The translations under genes were made by a program, and so were the position numbers. This document shows positions 10,665-19,867 of a stretch of DNA of 24,492 nt, piece by piece. Position 1 is the first letter of the stretch; the number at the start of each line of letters is the position of its first letter. Source of the DNA: Blattamonas nauphoetae (Eukaryota; Preaxostyla; Oxymonadida); NCBI GenBank assembly GCA_033064195.1, contig JARBJD010000676.1:1-24492 (forward strand). The letters run 5' to 3'. The notes under the pieces are model-generated. The model searched no databases and was not told where the DNA came from. It saw nothing but the letters and a program-made list of their open reading frames with translations.

Positions 10665-11067
10665 CTGAGGAACATCCAATGATGGAATTATTTGATCCGG
10701 TGAGCTTGGCATCTTCAGCGAAGATCGCAGGTCCTCTTACAGCGACACATTTATCAAAGTAACTGTCCGTTACGGCACCTTTGCTGTTCCGAGTATCGCA
10801 CCGCCAGCATCCTGTGCAGAACACTCAGAGAACACACACTTATCCACTTGATAAGACATCTGTTTAAACGTTTGATCGCTCAAGTGGAAAAGTGTGTGTT
10901 CTCTGAGTGTTACTGGATGCTGGTGGTGCAATGCTCGTTGGGACAGCTCAAGGTTCCGTCTCGGACTGTTACTTTGAGAAATGTGTCTCTAAAGAGCATC
11001 TGCCATCTTCGCCGAAGATGCCAAACTCACTGGATCGAACAATTCCATCATTGGATGTGAATCAGAA
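10665..11067. repeat. Palindromic junction of two receptor paralogues
   Basis: The minus strand read leftward from about 10856 and the plus strand read rightward from about 10879 both begin at the same codon of the beta-helix domain (Q-V-D/E-K-C-V-F-S-E-C). They run in parallel for about 190 bp (to the N-N-S-I-I-G-C motif) with perhaps 80% identity. The centre holds GTTTAAAC near 10863-10870. Two paralogues therefore abut head to head at homologous positions. Confidence 0.8.
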
Positions 11068-11077
11068 GGAGAGGGTA
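10879..11077 (+). pseudogene. Inverted fragment of the 13222-14730 receptor paralogue
   Basis: This stretch is almost the reverse complement of 13222-13424 and encodes the same beta-helix segment (codons for S-V-S-D-C-Y-F-E-K-C and S-N-N-S-I-I-G-C), but with small deletions. One lies near 10913, where ACTGG replaces TTTGCACTGG. It forms the left host-derived flank of the pogo element, so the inverted repeat of that element extends beyond its TIR into host sequence on both sides. Confidence 0.75.
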
Positions 11078-11296
11078 CCGTGGTTGGACAACCCGTCCAA
11101 ATTGGAAAACCCGTCCACCTGAGAATCGGACACAAATTGTTGGTATGAATATTTCTTTATTGACTTTTGTTTTGTTCTCATTTTCGACTCATTGATAAAT
11201 TTTTATTTGTTGCAATAGATTGAAATGAAATTTAATCTTTTTCCTAACTTTGACTTCGAACGGAGGGATCTTCCCTAAATTTTGTTCATCCCGTTC
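11078..11296 (+). repeat. Left TIR of the pogo element
   Basis: It pairs with 13006-13220 in reverse complement. The match is near perfect through the AT-rich part (TTTCTTTATTGACTTTTG, CAATAGATTGAAATGAAATT), with a few differences toward the inner end (GGAGGGATC against GGAGGATC). Confidence 0.85.
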
Positions 11297-11604
11297 CTTC
11301 ACAACCACCTCTTTTTACCTCTCGCGAATTCGTTCCATGACCGTATTATCTCCTTCTAAATACTCATTGTTCTTTTGTTCTCACTCTTTCTCCATCTCCT
11401 TCCAGAACGTTGGACCAACAAGTCGGACTCCAAAGTGGAACGCAAATTTATCCGAAGTGAAGGCGTATTTGAAAAAGAACAAGATTGAACAAAAAGATCA
11501 ACTTCTCACGTTGCTGAAGCTCGAACAGAAAATGAAAATTTTGCCAGGGATCATCCAATCCATCACTGGCATTCATAGTCGCTCTCTCTCGAGCAAGAGC
11601 AGCT

Positions 11605-13066
11605 ATGAAAGAAAATCGTCCAATACAACAACCAGGACGTCCCTCCAAAGTACCTCCAGCAGAACTTGACCGTCTTCGATCCTGGCTTAAGGAACAAGTT
11701 GAACTGAAGAAAGAGATCACACGTCCGATGGTCCAAAGAAGGTCTTTTCACCATTTTCCATCTTTTCAGATCCAAAACATATTGGTTGGATCTTCCAATC
11801 CTAAAACAAGGCTGATCGAACTCGATGACAGCTGGGCATGGAATTTCTGTGATGCGAATCCCGATCTCTTCTTCTCGCGACCTATTCAAATGGATGCTCC
11901 AAAATTGCAGCAAGCAACGAACAAAACATGGTTGAGTGGATGACTCAATTGAAAACTGTGATTGATACCTTCAGCATACCGAACGATCTTATTTTTGACT
12001 ACGATGAAACAGGGTTCTCTACCATCCATGATTCAAGAGTAAAAGTGATTCACGGCGCTGGAACTCCCACACCTATCAAAGCGAAACCTACTAAAATCCA
12101 AAATTTCACTCTGGCGTGCACCGTTTGTGCTGACGGATCGCATCTACCTCACGCACTTGTTTACCCACTTAAATCTCAGCCAAGTGAATTTAATTCACTT
12201 CGCACTTTTCATATTATCCCGTATTGTTTGGGAAATGGGTATGTGAATAGTTACATCTTTAGCCGCATTCTGGAAGAGACTATCATCCCAGCAATCAACA
12301 CCAAAGAAACGCACCGAATCTCACGAACCAGTGGGCATTACTTCTTCTCGATAACTGTAGTTCACACTTGTCCTCAAATATTGCTGAAATGTGTAAAACG
12401 AACAAAATTCAACTGCTATCTCTCCTCCAAACACAACACACCTCACCCAACCCCTCGTCGACAAAATCTTCCAATCCCTCAAGAATCAATACGACAAATT
12501 CTATGCATCACCTCTTGAGTTCTCTCAACAAGCGCATCGGACAGCGATTGTTTCCGCGCTTCCGCTCGCCTGCCAAAAGGCATTCACGATCGACACAATC
12601 GTTTTATCGTTTCGACGCTGCGGAATCTTGGATAGAGATGTGACACATATCCTCCATCGACTGCCAGACAATCTTGATACCGTCAAAGATGGAATAAAGA
12701 CCAAACCAAGTGATTGTGGAGACAGTTCGTATGCCGGCATTCGTTCAGTGGTCAGTGCTGGAATCCTCCTAACATCGACTGAGTCGATGGAAAAGACGAA
12801 AATGAAGGAAAGAAAACAGGAATCAAGGGAAGAACGAAAAAGGAACAGGAAGTTGTCAAGAAGAAGTGCAACCTTCGAAAACAACCATGATTCAGCGACC
12901 CAGAGCTGTCAAGAAGACTATTGAACAAGAGCGAAAGAAAGCTAAGAAGCCCAAGAAGCCCAGAATGAGGCGCACAACAATCACAACTCGATCTGCAGCG
13001 AGAAACGGGATGAACAAAATTGAGGGAAGATCCTCCGTTCGAAGTCAAAGTAAGGAAAAAGATTAA
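11605..13066 (+). pseudogene. pogo-like transposase, frameshifted
   Basis: The protein cuts and re-inserts the element at TA. Residues from 11605 carry P-G-R-P-S-K-V-P and the CENP-B-type HTH, then W-A-W-N-F at about 11830. The catalytic core follows as F-D-Y-D-E-T-G-F (first Asp codon 12003), L-L-L-D-N-C-S-S-H (second Asp 12350) and T-T-H-L-T-Q-P-L-V-D (third Asp 12460). The tail from about 12780 is Lys/Arg-rich. The three catalytic Asp codons lie in three different frames, and there is another shift between the HTH part and the first Asp (near 11925) and one near 12900. No autonomous product is therefore expected from this copy. Family assignment rests on motif order and is firm; the precise N-terminus was not located. 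Confidence 0.85.
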
Positions 13067-13220
13067 ATTTCATTTCAATCTATTGCAACAAATAAAAATT
13101 TATCAATGAGTCGAAAATGAGAACAAAACAAAAGTCAATAAAGAAATATTCATACCAACAATTTGTGTCCGATTCTCAGGTGGACGGGTTTTCCAATTTG
13201 GACGGGTTGTCCAACCACGG
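13006..13220 (-). repeat. Right TIR of the pogo element
   Basis: Reverse complement of 11078-11296. The transposase C-terminal frame runs into its inner part and stops at 13064-13066. The minus-strand host gene reads into its outer part and stops at about 13150. Confidence 0.85.
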
Positions 13221-13221
13221 T

Positions 13222-14730
13222 ACCCTCTCCTTCTGATTCACATCCAATGATGGAATTGTTCGATCCAGTGAGTTTGGCATCTTCGGCGAAGATGGCAGAT
13301 GCTCTTTTAGAGACACATTTCTCAAAGTAACAGTCCGAGACGGAACCTTGAGCTGTCCCAACGAGCATTGCACCACCAGCATCCAGTGCAAAACACTCAG
13401 AGAACACACACTTTTCCACTTGATATGATAACGTTTTGATGGCGGCGCCATAACCATCCCGGTGTCCCAATAAGCAAAGTGCCCCTCCATCATAGGTTTC
13501 TGACGTATGGTCGGCAACTGCCTTGCATTGGTGAAAGTTGCACGACGTGACGGTGACTTTATCAACATTGTACGTAACGACATAGAAAGCTCCGCCGAAG
13601 GCCGATGTTGTGACGATGAAGGTGCAGCGAATGATGGACAAGTGTGTCGTTCCGGAAGGGACGGTTGAAGAGGTTGAGCGAGCGGTGAGGTGTTTGTCTT
13701 GGATGGTGTGGGTGACATCCGCGTTCGCGTGACGATCGGAGACGCTGTGGGAGACAGAGGAGTTCACGCAGAGCACCGTCGCACCGCTGTTGATGTCCAG
13801 AAGCGCTGTCCCGTCGAAGTGGTTCGTCACGTTGGAGATGTCGCTCGCTGACAGCGTCTGGCTCGACAGCGGAGAGACGAGGCCAATGTCTGTCTTCCCC
13901 GAGCTTGTCACGTTGGAAAGCCCCGAGTGCAGCAGATATGTGTGGGCAGGGAGCGTGTGGGAGGCAGAAGTTGACTGTCGGAACGTGAAGAGCGGGCCAG
14001 TCGACGTCGAAAGCGAGTGGTCAGTCAGCGAGAGTCCTGTTCCCACAATCGACACTGATCCAGATCCTTCCTCAGTTTTGACGGTTTCAAGCGGAATCTC
14101 GGTGTTTGGGAGGACATCACAGAACGGAACGAGCATGTGGGATTCGACGTTTCGGTGAGTCGACAATTCGATTCGAATCGTTGCCCACGAGTCACACGTC
14201 GAGGGAACGATCATGAAGGGTGAAGTGGATGGCGATGAAATGATCTCACAACTCGAGACAATCAATTCTGAGCGTTCCAGCGATGTGATCGAAGTTTCCC
14301 CATTTCCGCTTGACAGAGTCAATGAATGCAACGAGAGCGAGCAATTCTGGACCACAAAGATAGATGGGCATCGCTGGGATGCAGCCGGTTTATTTCGGTC
14401 GGCTTGCTTGTCGACTACATCATTCTGATTTTGGTTCGGACAGAACTCCACAATGGAATTCATTCCACGTAATTCCAATTGTGTGGAAACTAACATGATG
14501 TTCTGTCCTTGGAAAACGCCGTTTTGGAGCATCAAAACAGTTCGGTCATGCTGATGGTTCGATTCAAGTTCCAATCGTGAAGTCAGAAGAGAGGACAGAT
14601 CATGAACTATTGGTGGCGAATGTGGTGGAATAGAGGAGGTTGATTGGAAGACTTGTTCTGTCCAAAGGAAGAACGACAAAACGCAAGGTGAACGATTTGA
14701 ATTATTCAAATAAAAGGCTGATCTTTTCAA
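13222..14730 (-). pseudogene. N-terminal half of a receptor-like surface protein (beta-helix), cut off by the pogo insertion
   Basis: An unbroken minus-strand frame of about 500 codons continues a short way into the transposon, where it stops near 13150. It begins with a hydrophobic stretch (C-V-L-S-F-F-L-W) that may be part of a signal peptide. After that it alternates short beta strands with Asn, Cys and Ser ladders (S-I-F-V-V-Q-N-C-S-L-S-L; S-I-I-R-C-T-F; V-T-S-C-N-F-H-Q-C), the pattern of right-handed beta-helix or pectin-lyase folds. There is no in-frame ATG before residue 67, so the start lies in an upstream exon or is lost. The last host residues (S-N-N-S-I-I-G-C) match the start of the large gene at 1453-10856, so the two are paralogues. 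The Ig-like modules and kinase expected downstream are absent. Confidence 0.78.
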
Positions 14731-15810
14731 GTCTGTTGTTCCTCACAATATCGACTTTTTTCGATTCAGATCATCACAACAAACGGTCGTATTAAGTGAA
14801 CTGTGACAAGAGCAATTATCTACCTCTATCGAGCCTCGTAATGGGAGGATCAAAAACTCTTGCCATCGTTCGCATGCCACCAAATCTAGTGTCAAACTCA
14901 ATTGACCCTTCAAAATGTATCTTTGATTTCTTGTCATGATTTTGCAGATAAATCTCCCAAACCGTTCAGTTCATCGATATCATCTTGTCTCGAGTATTGT
15001 CTTGATCAGCAGGGTTCATCTGTGACATTTCGACGTGCAGAGCGTTTATCAAGCATTGAAAAAGAATTATTCGAGGATGAGTTTCTGATCGTGACAGCAC
15101 TGGAATTGGTGGAAACGATGAAAGTTGCGGCTCAATATACGAAATGGGACAAGAGCAGGCCAGACGCAGTATATGGAATTCTGGATGTTGACCCCGGAAC
15201 AAATCTGAAACTGCTGATGGATCGATGGAAAAGCGAACAAAACAATGGACGGACGATGTCTTCTTCTCGTTGTGTCACTATTCTCATTCGTAGGATTTGC
15301 TCCTCCTCGTTGTCCAATTGGTTTACCCGCTGAAATATATGCACACGAAGTTCATCCATCGGGCTATCAGATCAGACTGCATCTTTCTTGAAACCGCCAA
15401 ACCAGCTGTCTTTGGTATTCTCCCTTCGTCCACACTTTCATTCAGCAAATCTTCAGTATGCGCTCAGATACAATCAGGAATCGGGGACGAAGACATCTGC
15501 ACCGTACGTTAAGAACGGGCTTGGTCCAGACACCTCTTATCAACCTTCGAGACGCATTCGCCCACGAGAAACCAGTCTCGACAATCCACTGTCTGCTGCC
15601 CTGTTCTTAATCTTCTTTAGCTACGACTCAAGGGTCGATATCTGGGCTATCGGTCTGATCCTGCACGAAATCGCGTACGGGAAGTCCATCTTTGGGAGTG
15701 CTCATAATCTGCAGATTCTCACAAGAATTAATCAAAACCAGTTTGACATCACGCAATATGATCCTCTGCACCCGAAATTCCATGCAATTTTGAAGCGAAT
15801 GCTGTCAACA

Positions 15811-15847
15811 GTGTGATACCCATCGTTCTCCTTCATCTTCCCAACAG
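15811..15847 (+). other. Candidate 37-nt spliceosomal intron in the kinase-HECT gene
   Basis: The sequence runs GTGTGATACC...TTCCCAACAG and is pyrimidine rich before the AG. Removing it joins K-R-M-L-S-T to D-A-D-T-R-P-T-A in phase 0, restoring the usual kinase order (M-L-x-x-D-P-x-x-R-P-T). The unspliced frame stops within the intron (TGA at 15814). Confidence 0.7.
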
Positions 15848-16498
15848 GATGCAGACACACGCCCAACAGCTGCTTCTCTTCTTCAGGATCCCCAACTGCA
15901 GCCGGCGTACAATTTCCTCACGTCTGTCCCCGCCGTCCCGATGATCAAAACCAACGCGTCGTCCATCCTCAACTCTGCCATTCCACAGGAGACATTCCCC
16001 GATGATCTCCAAACACGGCAAAACAGGTTCGTGCAATCAATGGCCAGGCTGCAGGCTGCGGGAGACGTCACAATCAGTGTTGACTCAGCCAATCTGACGG
16101 AAAGTGCTTGCGATGCTATTTTCTCTCTTCCGCGGGCGACATCAAGAAAAATATGATCATCGAATACAAAACCGGAACTACTTCGTCAAATGTCCACTTT
16201 TCAAGATTCCTACAGGATATCTTCACTGAGTTGGGAAACAAAGCCAAAATTGGCATCTTGGAGTCCAAAACGGCTTCTATTCCTCTCGTCTGATCCACAA
16301 AAGCAGCGCCCTCAGTTTATTCGATATTACCGTCTGCTTGGCATTCTGGTTGGATCCTGTCTGATCCGCCAAGTCAAGATCCTGATCAGATTCGACCAGT
16401 TCATCTGGAGACAATTGGCCGGATATTCGCTCGACCCACGTGAGCTGAAGTTTGTGAACGAACAGAAATTCAACGAAATTCAGAGTTTATCAGTCAAT

Positions 16499-16524
16499 GT
16501 AGGTGACGTCGGGAAACAACAAAG
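16499..16524 (+). other. Candidate 26-nt intron in the HECT part
   Basis: The sequence starts GTAGGT and ends AAAG. Removal in phase 0 joins Q-S-L-S-V-N to F-C-V-Q-L-P-D-E-T, the spacing expected between the HECT helix and the following beta strand. A plain indel in the same stretch would also restore the frame, so this is weaker than the 15811 intron. Confidence 0.45.
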
Positions 16525-16899
16525 TTCTGTGTCCAGCTTCCAGATGAGACGTCTCATCCGCTTTTCATCGGAGGATCTTTCAAGACATTGGACGCTGACC
16601 TTCTTCCTGCTTACAAAGAGCAGGCAATGGTCGCGATTCTGAACTACTACACCCCGTTCATCAGCCTCGCTCGCACTCACCTTCAAAGCATCGTTTCTGA
16701 GTCTGATCTCCGTCACTTGAGTGCCCTTGAGCTTTCTCAGATAGCCTGCCTTTGATTCTCATCTATTTACGTTGGATCATTCTTAAACAAATGATTACAG
16801 TCGACGCCACTTTTTTATCACACCACTCGCATATTGTGTCTTCTTAGCACTTGATAAACAAGGGTGGGGAATTCCCACGTGCATACAGAAAGTTTAGAG

Positions 16900-19707
16900 A
16901 TGGTGAACAATTCGGAGAGTTCTCGCGTGGATAAAGGGAATGATCTGACAAATATGCCTCCCAAGCATAAATTGGAGACAAAGAACAACAAAACACAATC
17001 AACTCCTCGCACAAAAGTCATCAATCTTCGACTTCGGACAATCACATCGTTAATTCAACGAATCCAGAATCCATCGACGTTCAAGGTAAATCCTCACTTG
17101 ATTTACCTTCATTAACGTCAACACCTGACGCATTCACAATTGTTGCCAATGATCGACAATATGTCCAAATTTCTAAGCGAATTCTGCAATACGAACTGCA
17201 AAGAAAGCGAATCAGTGTCACCGAAATGTTTGAGCAAACACACCTGGAGGATGGCGAGACCTCTCTTTCCGCCTCCATCACGTCAGATTGGAGATTAGTC
17301 TTGCAGGATTCGATCTCGATAGATGATCTACGCCAAGGGTGTCTCTCGCTATTCGATCAAGTCAACTCCGAACTGCAATTAACACCAAATGAAGTTTTAC
17401 ATGCCGTCCGTTTCCTGGAATACACAGGAATCTTCATCAAACATTGCACAAAACCCCAAAATGAGCTCCTTGAAACAGTCTTCCCTGAAGAGACTCAAAG
17501 CCAAACAAAACTGACGGTATCTCTCCTCAAACTCGTTTTTATCCATCTGACCGGCTCCAAACGGGTGCTCTCTCCTTCTTTGACGTTATATTTTCGTCTT
17601 CAACCAAAGAATTGAAAACGGCAATGGTTGTGACCGGTTTATTCCCTCAACTCTTCGAAAAGCTAACCCGCATGAAATCCCATTAAACAGAACGACACAC
17701 AAATTCCACTGCCATCTCACATCGATTGTAGACACTTTACTCAGCATATGCAAATCAGACTACGACTCCTTTTATCTCGGAGGTCAATCAATCCAGTCCA
17801 GCAACCCACAACTACCCTCCGAAGTCATCGAGCCCATTGTCCAATCGGGCTGCCGTTATTTGCGATATCTTCTGGCAGCTCCAGCTTGTCCCACTGATTT
17901 TCATTCTGGAATCTCTCTCCTGTCGAAGATGGGCATATTCAAAGAGCACATCATGCATGCTACTGAGCATTTCGGCCATCTGAACGTTGCCCAATTTTTC
18001 ATGAGCTGAGAACGAACATGACAAGAGATCTTGTTTCATCGTTGGATCTTACCACAACAGGTGAAGCACTCAAAACTCTTCTTTTTAACCCAATGATACG
18101 CAACACCGAATCCTTCTGGGTCAAGACACTTGAAGGCCTGATCGCTCGAATGAATGAAGGGAAGCAATGCTCAGATTTGGGCTTCCAAGGGTTTATGAGC
18201 TTCATGGATTGTCAACCGAAGTATCTCAGAATGGGGTATTGTACAGGAGAAACGTTCGTCATGGCAGTTCACGGCACAATTATTTCATCGTTGGATATAC
18301 CCACAAAATCGCTAATTGCCCTCTTCATTCCCACAAAGCTACATCACACCACTGCCATTCTCTCTCGACTCCATGAATTTATCAGTCATCTCAGCCACGT
18401 ACCAACTCTTCAGCACATTTGGAGTGGATGGTTCACCAAATTCTTCGAAATAGTTGCTCCATTAGAGCTGCCCTTCACCGCTGAATTCAACGAACTCCAC
18501 ACGACTCATCGACGTGATATTTAGTCGTGTCATCAGGATTCGATTTTATACGAAGTCGATGAAGGACGATCAATGTCGAGGCGAACTGGACGAGTTCTAT
18601 CTCTCATTCCACGAACAGACGAAAGATTACCTGATTTATCTTTCACTCCATCCATTCGCCTTGGAGCGATGCAACCAGAACGTCATCCTTGACTTTTCAC
18701 AGATTTTTGGATCTGACCTCGAAAACCGTCTGATGATGCCATATCAAAAGTTGGATTGGGGCGAAGCGATGAACGCATCAGACCTTTCGTTGTCATGTTC
18801 ACCCTTCATCCTCACATCTGATCTTGTGTGTCATCTCCCCGACGAAGAGATCATGAATGTTGTGGACAGAATTGTTGCTCTGCTCCAAAGCGACGCTCCC
18901 ATCGACGACGACACCATCCTTCGGATTCACGCGTTCCACAAATACCAACTAAAATCTGTGTATCTTCCCCAATTGTTCAGAAATGCTGGGCGAACAACTG
19001 AACAATTCTTCCACGCATTCGAGACTCTCCTCTCTCCATTGACAATTTCCAACTTTGTCCGATCAACAATCTCCTCACCCCGAAACCACCCACAATTCAA
19101 CCTACATTCGACGAATGGAACGATGTCGATTTGGAAACAGTTGGTGTTGTGATGAGAACGATCAATGATGCCCCGCCACAGCTCAATAGGGAACTCTTCC
19201 TTTTCTTGCAAAACTCTCCATCAAATTCACTCCAGTGCGACTCGACTGAATGAATCACAACTCGAACGACTGATCACACCGTCCATCAACATTATCGGAA
19301 AGTCCATCTTTGGACAAGAACAATTGGAGTATTATGAAAGAGATGAACAAGAGAATGTGTTCATCGAAATCAGCCAATTATGTGATCGACGTGTGATTGC
19401 TCAGTGTCTCGGCAAGATCGGTGTTTTCTCTCATATTGTCAGTGGATTGTTGGAGGACAGAACATACAGCACATATCGACGTTTCTTACATGCCTTGATC
19501 TATCATATCCAATCTTCGGGCAATGAAAGAGCAGAAATGAAGAAACTTCGAAGGGCAATTCATCTCTTTATGGAGGAAGGCTGGCAGGATGCTTTAGATG
19601 CCGTCATCATCTTGACCAAGGCGTGCGGTGGTCGCCGTCATCGGATCACCCTCAACGACGAAATTATGCAATTCTTTGGGGTCAATTTCCGTGGTGGGAC
19701 TCAATAG
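16900..19707 (+). pseudogene. Helical-repeat protein of about 900 residues (HEAT/ARM-like), frame-broken
   Basis: Consecutive plus-strand frames read as one long alpha-helical protein. A Ser/Thr/Asn/Gln-rich N-terminal tail comes first (16970-17150). Helix pairs follow, such as V-L-H-A-V-R-F-L-E-Y-T-G-I-F-I-K-H and A-L-S-F-F-D-V-I-F-S-S (17380-17590), then H-L-T-S-I-V-D (17720), L-I-A-L-F-I-P-T-K (18310), Y-L-S-L-H-P-F-A-L (18640) and D-D-D-T-I-L-R-I-H-A-F-H (18905). It ends in E-I-M-Q-F-F-G at 19660-19680. The frame changes near 16970, 17500, 17650, 18000, 18510, 19040 and 19225, mostly by single bases and with little other decay. I recall abundant similar proteins from oxymonad genomes but know no function. 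The start is uncertain: ATG 16900 lies in a different frame from the main body. It follows the kinase-HECT gene on the same strand with a gap of about 145 bp. Confidence 0.65.
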
Positions 19708-19867
19708 AAGGTCATTTATCGATATTGACCACTCAGTCACTTTCATTGTCGTAACAAACGAAAGCATCGAACAGAGTCGGAGTTCCAAGTTCATGTCGTT
19801 TTTCTCATGATTCTCATTTCACAGCAGGAATCACATAAGTTGGCTTCGGTGAAGGTAAATGAACGGA

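Larger units (their letters stand above)
1453..10856 (-). pseudogene. Giant receptor-like surface protein with Ig-like modules and cytosolic pseudokinase, broken by indels
   Basis: Read on the minus strand, consecutive frames form one protein of about 2,750 residues: a short beta-helix remnant (10856-10400), about 18 modules of 95-110 residues (10400-3890), another Cys-containing beta-helix-like stretch (3890-3060), a single transmembrane helix (2663-2586) followed by Arg/Lys, and a kinase-like domain (about 2375-1470). Each module opens with a P-x-R-I-like linker, has an L-T-V-x-G strand and ends in L-K-Y-G-x-x-Y-x-I-x-S-V, as in beta-sandwich repeats. The predicted topology is secreted ectodomain outside, pseudokinase inside. 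The frame changes at least eight times (near 10010, 9830, 6010, 5690, 4975, 4884, 4590, 3058 and 1875), and the MITE at 7647-8675 also interrupts it. The N-terminus is missing at the fold-back junction. The function is inferred to be cell-surface recognition or adhesion. Assembly indels could account for some of the breaks. Confidence 0.75.
11078..13220 (+). mobile_element. pogo-type (Tc1/mariner superfamily) DNA transposon
   Basis: The element of about 2,143 bp is bounded by TA (11076-11077 and 13221-13222, both within GGTACC). Its TIRs of about 220 bp begin CCGTGGTTGGACAACCCGTC. Inside, on the plus strand, is a pogo-like transposase with a CENP-B-type helix-turn-helix and a DDE/D catalytic domain. 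Element size, TA target and domain order match pogo/Tigger elements. It interrupts a receptor paralogue coded on the minus strand. The exact ends are slightly uncertain because the inverted similarity continues into host DNA. Confidence 0.82.
14902..16755 (+). pseudogene. Kinase-like domain followed by a HECT N-lobe (apparent fusion), with short introns and frame breaks
   Basis: 14902-15290 codes for a divergent kinase N-lobe and helix D area (Y-G-I-L-D-V-D-P-G-T-N-L-K-L-L-M-D). 15294-15410 holds L-K-Y-M-H-T-K-F-I-H-R-A-I-R-S-D-C-I-F-L, where the HRD Asp is Ala. 15620-15800 holds Y-D-S-R-V-D-I-W-A-I-G-L-I-L-H-E-I. After a candidate intron, D-A-D-T-R-P-T-A-A-S-L-L closes the kinase. The same frame then runs without a stop into a HECT-like start (I-S-V-D-S-A-N-L-T-E-S) at about 16070. 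HECT N-lobe blocks follow (R-L-L-G-I-L-V-G-S-C at 16330-16370; L-S-A-L-E-L-S-Q-I-A near 16740). The frame ends at TGA 16753-16755, before the C-lobe with the catalytic Cys, so ubiquitin transfer is not expected. At least three frame changes (near 15240, 16140 and 16275) are not explained by the introns. It could be a pseudogene, a badly assembled gene or two genes. Confidence 0.62.

Noticed and set aside
17468-17500. Possible short intron GTCTTCCCTG...CAAAG in the helical-repeat gene
   Set aside because: It would restore frame, but the donor is poor and the removed codons (V-F-P-E-E) look like genuine family sequence.
18505-18540. Possible 23-nt intron GTGATATTT...ATCAG at a frame change
   Set aside because: Removing it puts the downstream exon in a frame that stops at once. 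A single-base shift a few codons earlier restores the family-like sequence.
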